From SG8-4 sp964598225 (GTDB lineage: Bacteria > Planctomycetota > Phycisphaerae > Sedimentisphaerales > Anaerobacaceae): a stretch of DNA of 64,000 nucleotides. The stretch covers positions 1 through 64,000 of the forward strand of contig CAZRBG010000033.1 of assembly GCA_964598225.1 (NCBI GenBank), given 5' to 3'. This document shows, one piece after another, positions 36,201 through 44,500 of the stretch. Under the pieces are notes generated by a model. It was not told where the DNA came from. It saw only the letters and a list, made by a program, of their open reading frames with translations, and ran no database searches. The position numbers were made by a program, and so were the translations under genes. How positions within the stretch are numbered: position 1 is the first letter of the stretch; each line of letters begins with the position of its first letter.

Positions 36201-36706
36201 CTCTGACCAAGTGGGCGGCCGAAGAGATCGGGATCGAAAAAAGAAAAATGGACGTCTGGATTGCAAACGGCCTGGCGCTGGCAAGAGACGTCCAGCCCTG
36301 TGAAGCTTGCCTGAACCTTCGAAAGGCCGCCAAAATTCTGTCCGATCCCGAGGGCATATACGCCGACTCTATTGGGATGATTGTCGATGAATTCGGTTCG
36401 CGACATAATCCCATGACGGAAGAATTAGCGGCATATATCACCAACGTCATGTCATACGACGTCAAAACTAAAGAACATTATGCCAGGGCGGAGGAATATT
36501 TCGACGCTCTTTCCGATTATATGGCGACACTGCACCACGATATGGGCTTCTCGCCTGAAAAGGCGGCTCGTATCGTAGCACGAAAGTACGTCGACCCGTT
36601 AGCTGTCAATGGTAACGTAGGCGTAGCAAGCTATGTTTCCGCGCGACTTGAGTCGGTAACAACGTTCTTAACAGTTCTGCAATTGAACGGGCCAGAAGTG
36701 AAATAA
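33260..36706 (+). CDS. Large secreted haemagglutinin-type (TPS domain) protein with cadherin-like repeats
   Basis: A 1148-residue exported protein. Signal peptide MKAVIYFLTFCLVLNTTLPT is followed by a two-partner-secretion-type haemagglutinin domain (IINWNNFNTSAGQSVTFNQ, GRVFVVNPAGVIFGGG) and a beta-helix-like body of about 400 residues. Three tandem cadherin-like/VCBS units follow (VLDNDANP, YKPEPGFVGEDTFTYKA; YTPDRGFVGQDSFTYSV; VLGNDSDPENHS). A separate ~165-residue alpha-helical C-terminal domain carries cysteines in VSGCPAL and CEACLNL. ATG 33260 follows GGGGATTGGTG. No TpsB-type translocator is in the window. It is probably a surface adhesin or extracellular matrix protein. The leader carries the repeat shared with the STAS gene. 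Confidence 0.82.
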   Translation: MKAVIYFLTFCLVLNTTLPTAMALEAGDVTNSSGATPTQWGDHTIIDTDHGAIINWNNFNTSAGQSVTFNQYDGTVLSEESAVLNRVSSGAVPTEFNGALNANGRVFVVNPAGVIFGGGSTANVSQLVASGLNMTDEAFNAAIADPSNEMVFAGGDGKVVNGGTIEADKIYLVGKKALNNATLRAPDGLIVLAAGSNVYMGQDGSNVLVELAGAFDNTDDVANRSLIFAPRGKVVLAAGDTLSRAIGTAGFIVASSGTVEAHAARIDCKSTITAHGTGGSINLTGTESVDIDYFDTTGTAVVTASAGTDGNGGTVSIESQGKVTIGENGSVQAAGGTNSGNGGSINITADTFSIAGDIDASPGNTDYEPGTFQINTPSVTIADGVNAGAANTIYEQGIESLSDKGTSLVVNSEQGITVPAITDGEIKGRYGNIELHATNEDSFITFEDATNTISTTLGDIIMGAGSGGISIGNIETAKDVSDLNPTPGRIILSTSDRGSIKTGNLVIKDGWGHAEINVNASGELLVNGDVTVGLDSPILNIPESQPAEAMIFLKSGDNLTLDGNVTASAHGLHTGIAGGVTKAYIGVFSGTNEVWYGDMTINGDLTARAISSAVGTSDATIEIDSWGTLTWGPDAADPVADADSGEVHVQSKESVSDTSADGDAAKIVVNAQGNAPATDGVPDFAETHMGTTVEGNVLDNDANPQNESLNAELVEGPEHAEEFMLLSNGSYSYKPEPGFVGEDTFTYKAVAPGEETDPVTVTITMTNTPPTAQSETFTSSMNFLFGSSVTDNVSDPDGDPLTTALATDAEHGSVTVNPDGTFGYTPDRGFVGQDSFTYSVTDGQTGAEAVTATVTLTVRNNPPTTAEDEVAVGRGAPIAINVLGNDSDPENHSLKIVSFDYSGSGTLRINSNNTITYTSSKSFVGKESFTYLATDGEIGAAPVEGTVTVVVAPATTPPPPYFMPTGPDLDKTEVDVSGCPALTKWAAEEIGIEKRKMDVWIANGLALARDVQPCEACLNLRKAAKILSDPEGIYADSIGMIVDEFGSRHNPMTEELAAYITNVMSYDVKTKEHYARAEEYFDALSDYMATLHHDMGFSPEKAARIVARKYVDPLAVNGNVGVASYVSARLESVTTFLTVLQLNGPEVK

Positions 36707-37053
36707 CAGGCATAAGACCGAAAAATCCGCCTTGAAATCGGACCTTAATCGCGCGCATGCCGGTCTACTACACATATAAGCAAGGCGTTTTCGGTCCCGT
36801 GAGAGAAGTATATACATTTCGATTACTCACCGCGGCGGGAATTATGTTGCCGAATCCCACCGCTTTTTTCGTATTAAATTTGGATTCTTGCCGTTGGTGC
36901 CGTATATTATAAGAGGAGGTATTCGCCAGAGAAGATACGAGGATAGGAAGATACGAAGATAGGAACAGGTGTACTCTTGTCCTCTTATCTTCATAAGTTC
37001 TTATCTTCATATCTTCCGGCCTTTATTAGCGTAACCGAAGTGGAGGGACTTGA
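36707..37053. other. Spacer between the haemagglutinin-type and STAS genes
   Basis: No supported gene in 347 bases. The right third is filled by leader repeat copy B (separate entry); no terminator-like hairpin with a T tract was seen after 36706, so read-through into the STAS gene is possible. Confidence 0.5.
36946..37026 (+). repeat. GGAAGATA...TATCTTCC leader repeat, copy B
   Basis: Copy B holds GAAGATAGGAACAGGTGTAC, TCTTGTCCTCTTATCTTC, then a second TTATCTTCAT and ATCTTCCGGCCTTTAT. Compared with copy A, it has one internal duplication of TTATCTTCATA. It ends 28 bases before the STAS start codon. Confidence 0.65.
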
Positions 37054-37407
37054 ATGGGTATTCGATTATTCTCAGATGACGTCCTCGTTGTCAATTTGCC
37101 GCCGCAGCCGCAGCAGAGCGACGAGTTCGAAGCACTGAACGGCATGTTGAGCGAGGCGATAGATCACGACGTTGTAATGGACTTCTCACAAGTCGGGATG
37201 CTGACTTCGGAGAGCATTTGTGGTTTACTGATTTTGTCAAAGCTGCTCGAGGGAGCCGGGCGCAATTTTGTATTGTGCAGCATCCCTCCGGCCATTAACG
37301 ACATCTTCAATCGGACCGGCCTTCTATCGGTCTTTGAATTCGCCGACACAGAAACGGACGCGGTTGCCCGGGTCATGGATTTGAGAGCGTCGCTGGCCGA
37401 GGCATGA
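37054..37407 (+). CDS. STAS-domain protein (anti-sigma factor antagonist-like)
   Basis: A 117-residue stand-alone STAS domain: DDVLVVNLPPQPQQSDEFEA, the central strand VVMDFSQVGMLTSESICGLL and the C-terminal helices GRNFVLCSIPPAINDIF and RTGLLSVFEFAD. The Ser in TSESIC occupies the region that is phosphorylated in SpoIIAA-like antagonists. No anti-sigma kinase or phosphatase gene is adjacent, so the partner switch is elsewhere. TGGAGGGACTTGA precedes the ATG. A canonical terminator follows. Confidence 0.87.
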   Translation: MGIRLFSDDVLVVNLPPQPQQSDEFEALNGMLSEAIDHDVVMDFSQVGMLTSESICGLLILSKLLEGAGRNFVLCSIPPAINDIFNRTGLLSVFEFADTETDAVARVMDLRASLAEA

Positions 37408-37466
37408 GGAATCCGGCATCAGCCCGGCATCACGCGAACGAGAGTCCGATTTCTGAAATCTTGCAC

Positions 37467-37509
37467 GGCCCCTGTTGTTTTCGTCCTCCTTGAAACAGGG
37501 GCCTTTTTC
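37467..37509 (+). terminator. Rho-independent terminator after the STAS gene
   Basis: GGCCCCTGTT at 37467-37476 pairs perfectly with AACAGGGGCC at 37494-37503, closed by a 17-base loop and followed by TTTTT. Confidence 0.9.
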
Positions 37510-37588
37510 TCTGGGCTCTCACTGAAGCTCAAACCTTGTCAATCCCGACCGTTGTGCGGGCAGCGGTGCGATGCATCGCACCACCTTC

Positions 37589-39637
37589 CTAAGGTTCGTA
37601 CTCCACCAGGACGATCTCAAACACATGCAAGCGCGGGAGGGAAATTCGCATCTCGTTCGACGATGTTCTTGCACCAGACAGTGACTTACCGTTGGTTAAT
37701 GAAGTGATTCTATTGATCGAGGCAGAAGGCTTTAAGTTGAGCTTGATGTTTCTAATAGGGACCGGCGGATGGAAAGAATTTTCCAGTCGTCCGGAATGAT
37801 TGTAGAGAGCGATCCATTCGAACTTCCCTTCGGGGCCGCGCCTGTGTGTAACTTCGACCAGCGGTGAAGACTCAACCTCAAGCCTGCGCCCGCCTTCCAG
37901 CAGGTTATCCAGCGTGCCGACTGCCAGCATAGAATGGCCATGATTGCCCCACTCGCGATACATCGCGCCGATACGGAACGGCAGGCAGGCCGCAATACCT
38001 TCACCGTGTTCACGAAGGAATAACGCCGGGATGTCCGAGATTGATTTATAGTAACATTTCTCAGGTGGTCCGTACATAACATCGTGAATCAGACGCAGCA
38101 TCTGTTTCGTACCGGAGGTCGGTTCGTATTCGTGGAAGTCGCCGCGCAGGTGAACAAGGTCGAAATCTTTCAGTCCGGCTAAGTCCAGTTTCTCCTTATC
38201 CTCCGGACGGATACGCACGTACATGGAATGCCGCTGCGGCCAGGTTTTCTTGTGTGCGGGTCGCCCCAGGCAGGTCAAAGCATCCGGGATTCGGCCGCTC
38301 AGGAGCAGCTTGCCACCAGCCTTGACAAAGGCATCGAGCGCGCGGCAGTCGTCTGCATCGACACCGCCGCTCTTCGGGACTATCAGTGTTTTGTAGCGAT
38401 CCAAATCCGAATGCCTGAACGAAACAAGATCGAAGGGGATATGATTTTCGCTGAGTATCTGAATCCAGCCCCAGTAATCGTCGCTGTCCCTGCGTACGAG
38501 GCCCACTTCGGCGGCGGATTCAGTGTTCAGAAGCCATTTTTCGTTAGCCGCGTGGAACCGGTATATATCACTGAGCGGGCCAAGGGCAGCTCGATCTTCC
38601 AGACGTTGCAGCGGACCGATGCAGTAGAAATCCAGCCAGGCGCCGTTGACCATCTGCTGCCACACACGCCGTGAGTGCAGATAAGGCGCCGCGCCCGAAT
38701 GGCGGAAAATCATCTGGTAGAAATGCACAGTTGTATTTGCCAACTGTTTGTTCTCGGTTGTGAGCAGCGTCCACTGTGCACGCTCGAGGTCGTCCCATGT
38801 CTCCCGGCCCAGCGGCGCGCCGGATTCCTTGCGAATCAGGTCGATATATTTTACCGTATAAGTGCAGATGACGGTCTCGGACCGAATCGATTTGATCGTA
38901 TCGCGCACCCGGCCGAATTGCCGATCAATTTGGATGCGTTTCCATTCCTGATACTTGCGGAGGACTTGGGCATCACCATCATGCTTAGGTATATCGAGTC
39001 CGCAAAAATCCTCGAACGATTTCTTGCAGTTTTCGCACTGGCAGATGCCGTGAAAGTTTCGGCTGTAGTCCACCTGCGGGAAGCCTATCATGTTAAAGAA
39101 TACGCCGTCCAGTGGGTATTTGGTCAGTGCTTCCCTGAGAATATCCAGGAGATAATGCTGCTGGTATCCGCCCATGACGCAGGTGTGGACCTGGCCGTTA
39201 TAGTTGACGCGCTCGCCCTTTTCGCTGACGTAGAGCCACTCGGGATGCTCGGCGGCGAACTTCTCGTTGATCTTGCTGAAATCGAATCGCCCGATCATCT
39301 TGATGTCGTTCTCGTGCAGCTTGCCCAGAATCTCGCCGACCAGATCACCCTCCATGAAGGTATTGCGCCAATGGTACTCAAGCTCCGTCGGGTAATTGGC
39401 AACAATGCCGCCGACGTTGAACAGCACAATGTTGGCGCCGAACTCTTTGACCTCGCGCACGTACTTATCCCGATCCATCGTGGCGTCGATTTCGCGCAGA
39501 TTCGTCTGAAGCAACCGGTGCGGCGTCAGCCACCAGGTGTCACTATCAGTTGTCTCTGCTTGTGAAGCGGACGAATCGATAACCGCTAAAGTCAGAGCAA
39601 GAGACAGGATAACTTTCAATACAATTTTCCGACTCAT
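37589..39637 (-). CDS. Exported GHL6-like putative glycoside hydrolase with trimerisation/GATase-like domain
   Basis: A 682-residue exported protein (signal LKVILSLALTLAVIDSSASQ). The N-terminal barrel has REVKEFGANIVLFNVGGIVA, MIGRFDFSKINEKFAAEHPE and PLDGVFFNMIGFPQ, plus a Cys-rich CQCENCKKSF loop, as in the hypothetical glycosyl hydrolase 6 (GHL6) group. The second half has ILSENHIPFDLVSF and KTLIVPKSGGVDADDCRALD, matching the glutamine-amidotransferase-like trimerisation domain of GH42 beta-galactosidases. Substrate is unknown. It lies 76 bases downstream of a sulfatase gene on the same strand, so both may act on one sulfated glycan. Confidence 0.78.
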   Translation of the reverse strand: MSRKIVLKVILSLALTLAVIDSSASQAETTDSDTWWLTPHRLLQTNLREIDATMDRDKYVREVKEFGANIVLFNVGGIVANYPTELEYHWRNTFMEGDLVGEILGKLHENDIKMIGRFDFSKINEKFAAEHPEWLYVSEKGERVNYNGQVHTCVMGGYQQHYLLDILREALTKYPLDGVFFNMIGFPQVDYSRNFHGICQCENCKKSFEDFCGLDIPKHDGDAQVLRKYQEWKRIQIDRQFGRVRDTIKSIRSETVICTYTVKYIDLIRKESGAPLGRETWDDLERAQWTLLTTENKQLANTTVHFYQMIFRHSGAAPYLHSRRVWQQMVNGAWLDFYCIGPLQRLEDRAALGPLSDIYRFHAANEKWLLNTESAAEVGLVRRDSDDYWGWIQILSENHIPFDLVSFRHSDLDRYKTLIVPKSGGVDADDCRALDAFVKAGGKLLLSGRIPDALTCLGRPAHKKTWPQRHSMYVRIRPEDKEKLDLAGLKDFDLVHLRGDFHEYEPTSGTKQMLRLIHDVMYGPPEKCYYKSISDIPALFLREHGEGIAACLPFRIGAMYREWGNHGHSMLAVGTLDNLLEGGRRLEVESSPLVEVTHRRGPEGKFEWIALYNHSGRLENSFHPPVPIRNIKLNLKPSASINRITSLTNGKSLSGARTSSNEMRISLPRLHVFEIVLVEYEP

Positions 39638-39713
39638 ATCAAAGTCCCCTTCTAATACTCATTTCTCGGTTATATCAAAAACGACAGGGATCCATGCAAA
39701 ACTTCGACGATAC

Positions 39714-41228
39714 TTATATCTCGCCCCGGTCCCATTTCTCTGCCAGCGTTTCGAGACGGCGAATCACAGGGGCATACTCGGGCTTATCATACAGGTTGAC
39801 CTGCTCGTGCGGGTCTTTCTCGAGATTATATAGCGCTCCGTCTTTGTCCTTTACGCGGTTATCCATGAAGTAGATCAGCTTCCACTGTTTCGTCCGGACC
39901 ATGACGCGACGGCCGGTCCCCTGGCGCAGCTCTTTGTACATGCTCCGGCTGTGATCGATTTCTGAGAAACAAGCCGGACGCCATTTCTTAACCCTGCCCT
40001 CGATCAGCGGCATCAGACTCCGGCCGCGGATATCCTCCGGCACGTCCAGCCCTGATAACTCCATCAGTGTAGGCAGAAAATCAATCATCTCGACAGGCTC
40101 GTCAATAATCTTGCCGGCCGGAAGTCCTTCGGGATAATGGAAAAATAGCGGCACTTTGACGTTGTCGTCGTAGAAGACCCTCTTCTTCCAGAGTCCGTGC
40201 TCGCCAAGCTGGAAGCCCTGGTCCGACGTGAACGCGATTATCGTGTCGTCAAACCTGCCGGATTTTTTCAGCGTCTCGACGATGCGCCCTACCTGCACGT
40301 CCACGAGTGAAACCATGCCGAAATAGGTCCCCCGGCACAAATCAATCTGTTCGGGCGTCAGCTCCGCCCCGCAGTACGTGCGCAAAGGCCCCTGCTCGAA
40401 TTCAGGCTTGCTTTCCAACTCCTCTTCTGTGGGCAAAGGCAGATCGATGGTCTTCGGGTCGATGTAATACTCCCTCGGCACATAACATGCCACGTGGGGC
40501 GCATGGAAAGATACTCGCAGGAAGAAGGGCTCATCTTTCGCGGCCAGATCGCCTAGAGTATCGACCGCCATATTGCCCAATCGCCAAGTCTCGGTCTCTT
40601 CCGGAGGAACGTCCAGCACCCCGCCGATCTGCCAGTGATGTGTCTTGGTGAACGCCCGCGGAGCGTTTAAAATATCACTGTCGGCGCCGAACTTCTTTTT
40701 GAAATAGTTCGTCGGCCTGCCGCCAACATTGAGCAGCATCGGTGCATCTCCCCGCAGGTCGAAGCTTCGGCGGAAGCCGTGCACCTTGCCGACGTTGACC
40801 GGCTTTGTCCCAGCCTGCGTCCAGGCGTCGAGCAGGTTAGGCGATTCGTTGATTCTCTTCATCTGGTCGCTATCGACGTAGTCACCTTTTGTCTGCGGGG
40901 GCCTGCCCATCGCCACCGGGCCGACCTGATGCGCGTACATGCCGGTCTTCATGCTTTTTCGTGAAGGTACGCAAACGGGATTTTGAACGATGGCGACGTC
41001 GAATCGCACGCCGCTATTTGCCAGAGCGTCCAGGTTCGGAGTCTTCGCCCATGGCGCGCCGTAACAACCGAGAGTATCCGTGCGGCCGTCGTCCAGCATA
41101 ATCCAGAGTATATTAGGACGCCCGGGGTTCTTATTTGTCATAATGCTTGCCGCTTCGCACAATTTTGCCCCCGCCGCACCGGAGGCCAGGCCGATAGCAG
41201 CTTTTCGCAGAAAGTCTCTTCGTTTCAT
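39714..41228 (-). CDS. Tat-exported sulfatase (second copy, iduronate-2-sulfatase-like)
   Basis: A 504-residue S1-type sulfatase with a twin-arginine-like signal (MKRRDFLRKAAIGLASGAAG). Metal ligands fall in LWIMLDDGRTDTLGCYG. C86 in NPVCVPSR is the formylglycine precursor. FTSDQGFQLGEHGLWKK matches the iduronate/choline-sulfatase-like subgroup more than the first sulfatase does. The low similarity of the two sulfatases suggests distinct sulfate positions are attacked. The GHL6-like gene follows. Confidence 0.92.
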   Translation of the reverse strand: MKRRDFLRKAAIGLASGAAGAKLCEAASIMTNKNPGRPNILWIMLDDGRTDTLGCYGAPWAKTPNLDALANSGVRFDVAIVQNPVCVPSRKSMKTGMYAHQVGPVAMGRPPQTKGDYVDSDQMKRINESPNLLDAWTQAGTKPVNVGKVHGFRRSFDLRGDAPMLLNVGGRPTNYFKKKFGADSDILNAPRAFTKTHHWQIGGVLDVPPEETETWRLGNMAVDTLGDLAAKDEPFFLRVSFHAPHVACYVPREYYIDPKTIDLPLPTEEELESKPEFEQGPLRTYCGAELTPEQIDLCRGTYFGMVSLVDVQVGRIVETLKKSGRFDDTIIAFTSDQGFQLGEHGLWKKRVFYDDNVKVPLFFHYPEGLPAGKIIDEPVEMIDFLPTLMELSGLDVPEDIRGRSLMPLIEGRVKKWRPACFSEIDHSRSMYKELRQGTGRRVMVRTKQWKLIYFMDNRVKDKDGALYNLEKDPHEQVNLYDKPEYAPVIRRLETLAEKWDRGEI

Positions 41229-41412
41229 CTCTTGTCCTCTGTCATCTTATAATTTGGAATCCTGTCAGATTTTCATCTCTGCAATATACTCCGATATGAC
41301 AGACTCATTGTCAAGGCAGCATTCGCCGAAGTACTATGTTCGATTGACAAGCGCAGTCAGACAGTTATGATTGATTGATCGAATTGGATTTGCTGATAGA
41401 CAGTAGTCACGT

Positions 41413-41538
41413 ATGAATACCCACGAACGTAATACAAATCTCTTACTCGTCGTATTTCTGTGTGTGACGATTAACTTTTCAACTTTGTGCCTCGGTGCCG
41501 AAAACCGTTTCAGTGCCGTCGTGACTTCTGGTTTGTAG
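41413..41538 (+). pseudogene. Truncated secreted-protein gene (signal peptide only)
   Basis: ATG at 41413 opens a frame of 41 codons: MNTHERNTNLLLVVFLCVTI then NFSTLCLGAENRF, an excellent signal peptide with a cleavage site after LCLGA. It runs only 13 residues into the mature part and ends at a TAG that lies inside the palindromic element starting at 41531. The remainder of the gene is missing; beyond the element is the 3' end of the GH2-like gene on the other strand. It reads as a gene cut by insertion or rearrangement at the palindrome. Confidence 0.5.
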
Positions 41539-41582
41539 TGTGCCCCTATGAGCATTTACCGCCTTACGGCGGCACTACAAAC
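41531..41582. repeat. Palindromic element GTTTGTAGTG...CACTACAAAC
   Basis: The ten-base ends are perfect reverse complements; the interior (GCATTTACCGCC, TTACGGCGG) also folds. It ends three bases from the stop codon of the GH2-like gene and supplies the stop of the truncated signal-peptide gene. Confidence 0.75.
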
Positions 41583-41585
41583 GGA

Positions 41586-44500
41586 CTACCAGCGGAAGAA
41601 CCTGTAAGGATCATCCCACTCTTGCGGCTCATCAAGGTAGAAGCCGTCCAGCCACCGCTTTTTGGCTTTTGAAGTGGGTACCGCACTGCTGAAGCGCTCC
41701 AAAAGCGGGGTTGATCCGGCGGCTCCCATGTTGGCCAGCAGGCGCGTCAGGCAGAAACTGGTGCGGCGGAATATTCTCTTGGTGTTTTGCCTTTGGCGGG
41801 CGAACTGCCAAGGCACAAACTGACAAAAAACGACATTGAAATTCTCGGCTTTGCCCAGAACGCCGTCGCCAACGATTGTGACACCCTCCGAGAGCAAAGG
41901 AACATTGCGAGGCTCCCGGCTGTGCACGTCGGCGGGGCCGACACCAGCAAGTAGCGAGGTGTAACTGAAAGGCTCGAAACAGGACGAAATGTGCTCCGCC
42001 CGCTTCGTGCGGACTTTCAGCGGGAGAGATTCTTTTATCTGCTGTTCATTAAGGCCGATTGCAAGAATGTTGCCGCCGGACTTGAGCCATGCGTCGATAA
42101 CTGAAGCATCTTCGGAAAGCTCTTTGCCGCCGGCCGGTCCAACGACCAGAACCTTGTCTGTCGACAAGCTGGCATGTAGGGTCGGGCTTGCCCCACCAGG
42201 GGAGCACGATGGTGGGGCAAGCCCCACCCTACTTTCTGCATCGAATCCCGCCGATTCGAGATGTTTTCTTCCGGCGTGACCGCCGAGGTAGATGATTTTC
42301 CGCCTCGGCGCGGGTCGCCACGCCGAAACATAATTCAGTAAGTTTTGCCTAAGTCTTCGTGCCGCGGGATCGTCTTCCGTGCGACCGGTGACGTCCATCT
42401 GGCAGAAAAGAATCATTCCGGCACCTTCGCGATATTCCATCAGGGGGCTGTATTGCAGGCTATAGCCGCCGTCGAGGATCGGCATAAAGTCGCCGCGGGC
42501 GGGCTTTTCGATCAGGACCGAGGCGACGTTGCCGCGATTGCCGCAGCGCCAGAGCCGCGTAACACGGATGCCGCACCACTCGACGGTCGGACCGTAGCGG
42601 GGACGCAATTCGTAATCGAGTCGCGGCGGCACGATTGTCGCTTCGCCTCGCCAGTTCCAAAAGTGCTCGGCGTCAATACCTGTCAGCAGCGGGTGGTCGG
42701 GCACACGCTTGAAAACCCGGCGCAGGCCGTACTCGGCGGTTCGGAATCCGAACCGTTTCTCCAGCACGTCCGCGGTCTGCTCGAACATCAGCACCTTCAG
42801 GCCATCTCGGACGCCGGAGATGTCCGGCGCCGGCCCATGTACTGTCAAGGCGGATTTGCCCACGATGAGTATCTCGTACGCCGACAGGTCATCGTCCGCG
42901 TCAACGGCGTTGCACGGAATCTCCGTGGCATTCAGGAGCATGGCTGTCTCTCCCTCCGGGTCGAACAGCGCTATCTTGTCGCTTACTTCGAGGGGCTTCG
43001 GAGACGGCATGGCTTGAACCTGGAAAGAATCCGTTTGTGTCTCGCCGGCGTCGAATTTGAAGGCTGCATTCATCTGATATGTTCCGGCCGGCAGAGCGGC
43101 AGGCAGCTCGAAGCGCAGCGGGATTCTCTGCTGCTGTCCCGTCGGTATGGTAACCTCTTCTGTGCCTTCAAGCGGCTGCGGTAAGTCGAGGAACCATCGG
43201 CATTCGCACGTTACGGTTTCACGGGAGTTGTTGATTACGATAAGCTGTTTCTTAACAGTCTCGCCCGGCAGGAAGTTGTGGGCCTTGCTCGTGAAGGCGC
43301 CCGGCTTGCCGGCGATATATCCCAGCAGCGGCCGGTTGTTGCGGATCAGGGCCTTTGCCGCAACTGTGGGGACCCAGTCCGAGCGCTCGAAGGCAAGGTC
43401 CATGCGTTTGTATCGCCGGTCGAGGTAGTCCGGGCTGAATCCCGGGCGCTGCAGATTTTCCCAATCGACCGGCAGGTCCCTGCGGCTCTTGTCAACGCCG
43501 TCGCGCAGGGTCCAGTAGTGGCCGTGAGACCAGGGGGAGTTCGCGGAAACACCCCATGTGCGAAACGCTCGCCAGTTGTCGGTAAGGTACATCGCATAAA
43601 CCGGAAACCGCTCTGCCAGGGCGCTGGAACCGACGGCGTAGGGATAATCCCAGCGGTGCCAGACTTTGCCCTCGCGGAATTGCCTGGCCTCCCAGCGGAG
43701 GTTAGCCTTCTCCATCTCGCTGATCTCGAACGCCCGGTCTCCCAGAAATTGAGAATTCCACTCGGCCAGGCAGAACTCCCACGGCACTTTCGCGCTGCCG
43801 AATTCTCTCTCGCCCTTGTACCACCCTCGATACATCGTCCAGTCCCAGGGAAACGGCACGCTGTACTCGCACGTGAATAATGGCTTGACTCCCGCCGTCG
43901 CCCAGTGCTCGAACCAGTCGGACATTTCCTGTATCGGTGCGAAGTTCGCGTAGAAGTTGCTCGTGTGCATCGGCCCGAGGTTTCCCGATGCGTGATGATA
44001 AACGATCCGGCTCGGGTCCAGTGCTTCAACGATGGCCTCAGCGCGCTCGGCCCTCTTCGAATTGCGCAGGGACCACGTGCTGCGCGGACTCTGCACGCCG
44101 TCTATCATGTCTGGATTCATGTCCTCGCTGTATCCGGTCGCGTTGTGGCTCATGGAGTAGAACACAACCGAAGGATGATTCTGCGCGGCCCGCACGTAAA
44201 ACTCGGCGTGGTGAGCGTAGCCGTTCGTCTTGTCGGCGTCGGGTTTGTCCCACTCATAATGCGAGAAGTGCGGCTGCGAGAGCGCTACGAGCATTCCCAC
44301 GTCGTCGGCTGCGCCGAGGACCTCCTCGAAGCTCAAATGCGACCCGGGCTCGCAGCCGTAATTGTGAGTGTAGACGAAATTGATGCCGAAGCTTTTGAGG
44401 CGCTTCAGACTCTCTTTGGCCGCAGCGTAATTGGCCAGTGCCGCTCCGACCTGGGCGTTATCCAGCGGAACGCCAGACAGAAAGATGCGCGTGCCGTTAA

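Noticed and set aside
37164..37376. Minus-strand ORF opposite the STAS gene
   Set aside because: Antisense shadow; the plus frame is a complete STAS domain with promoter-proximal ribosome-binding site and terminator.
41334..41555. 73-codon minus-strand ORF in the gap before the GH2-like gene end
   Set aside because: No ribosome-binding site and it reads through the palindrome; the plus-strand signal peptide in the same region is more convincing.
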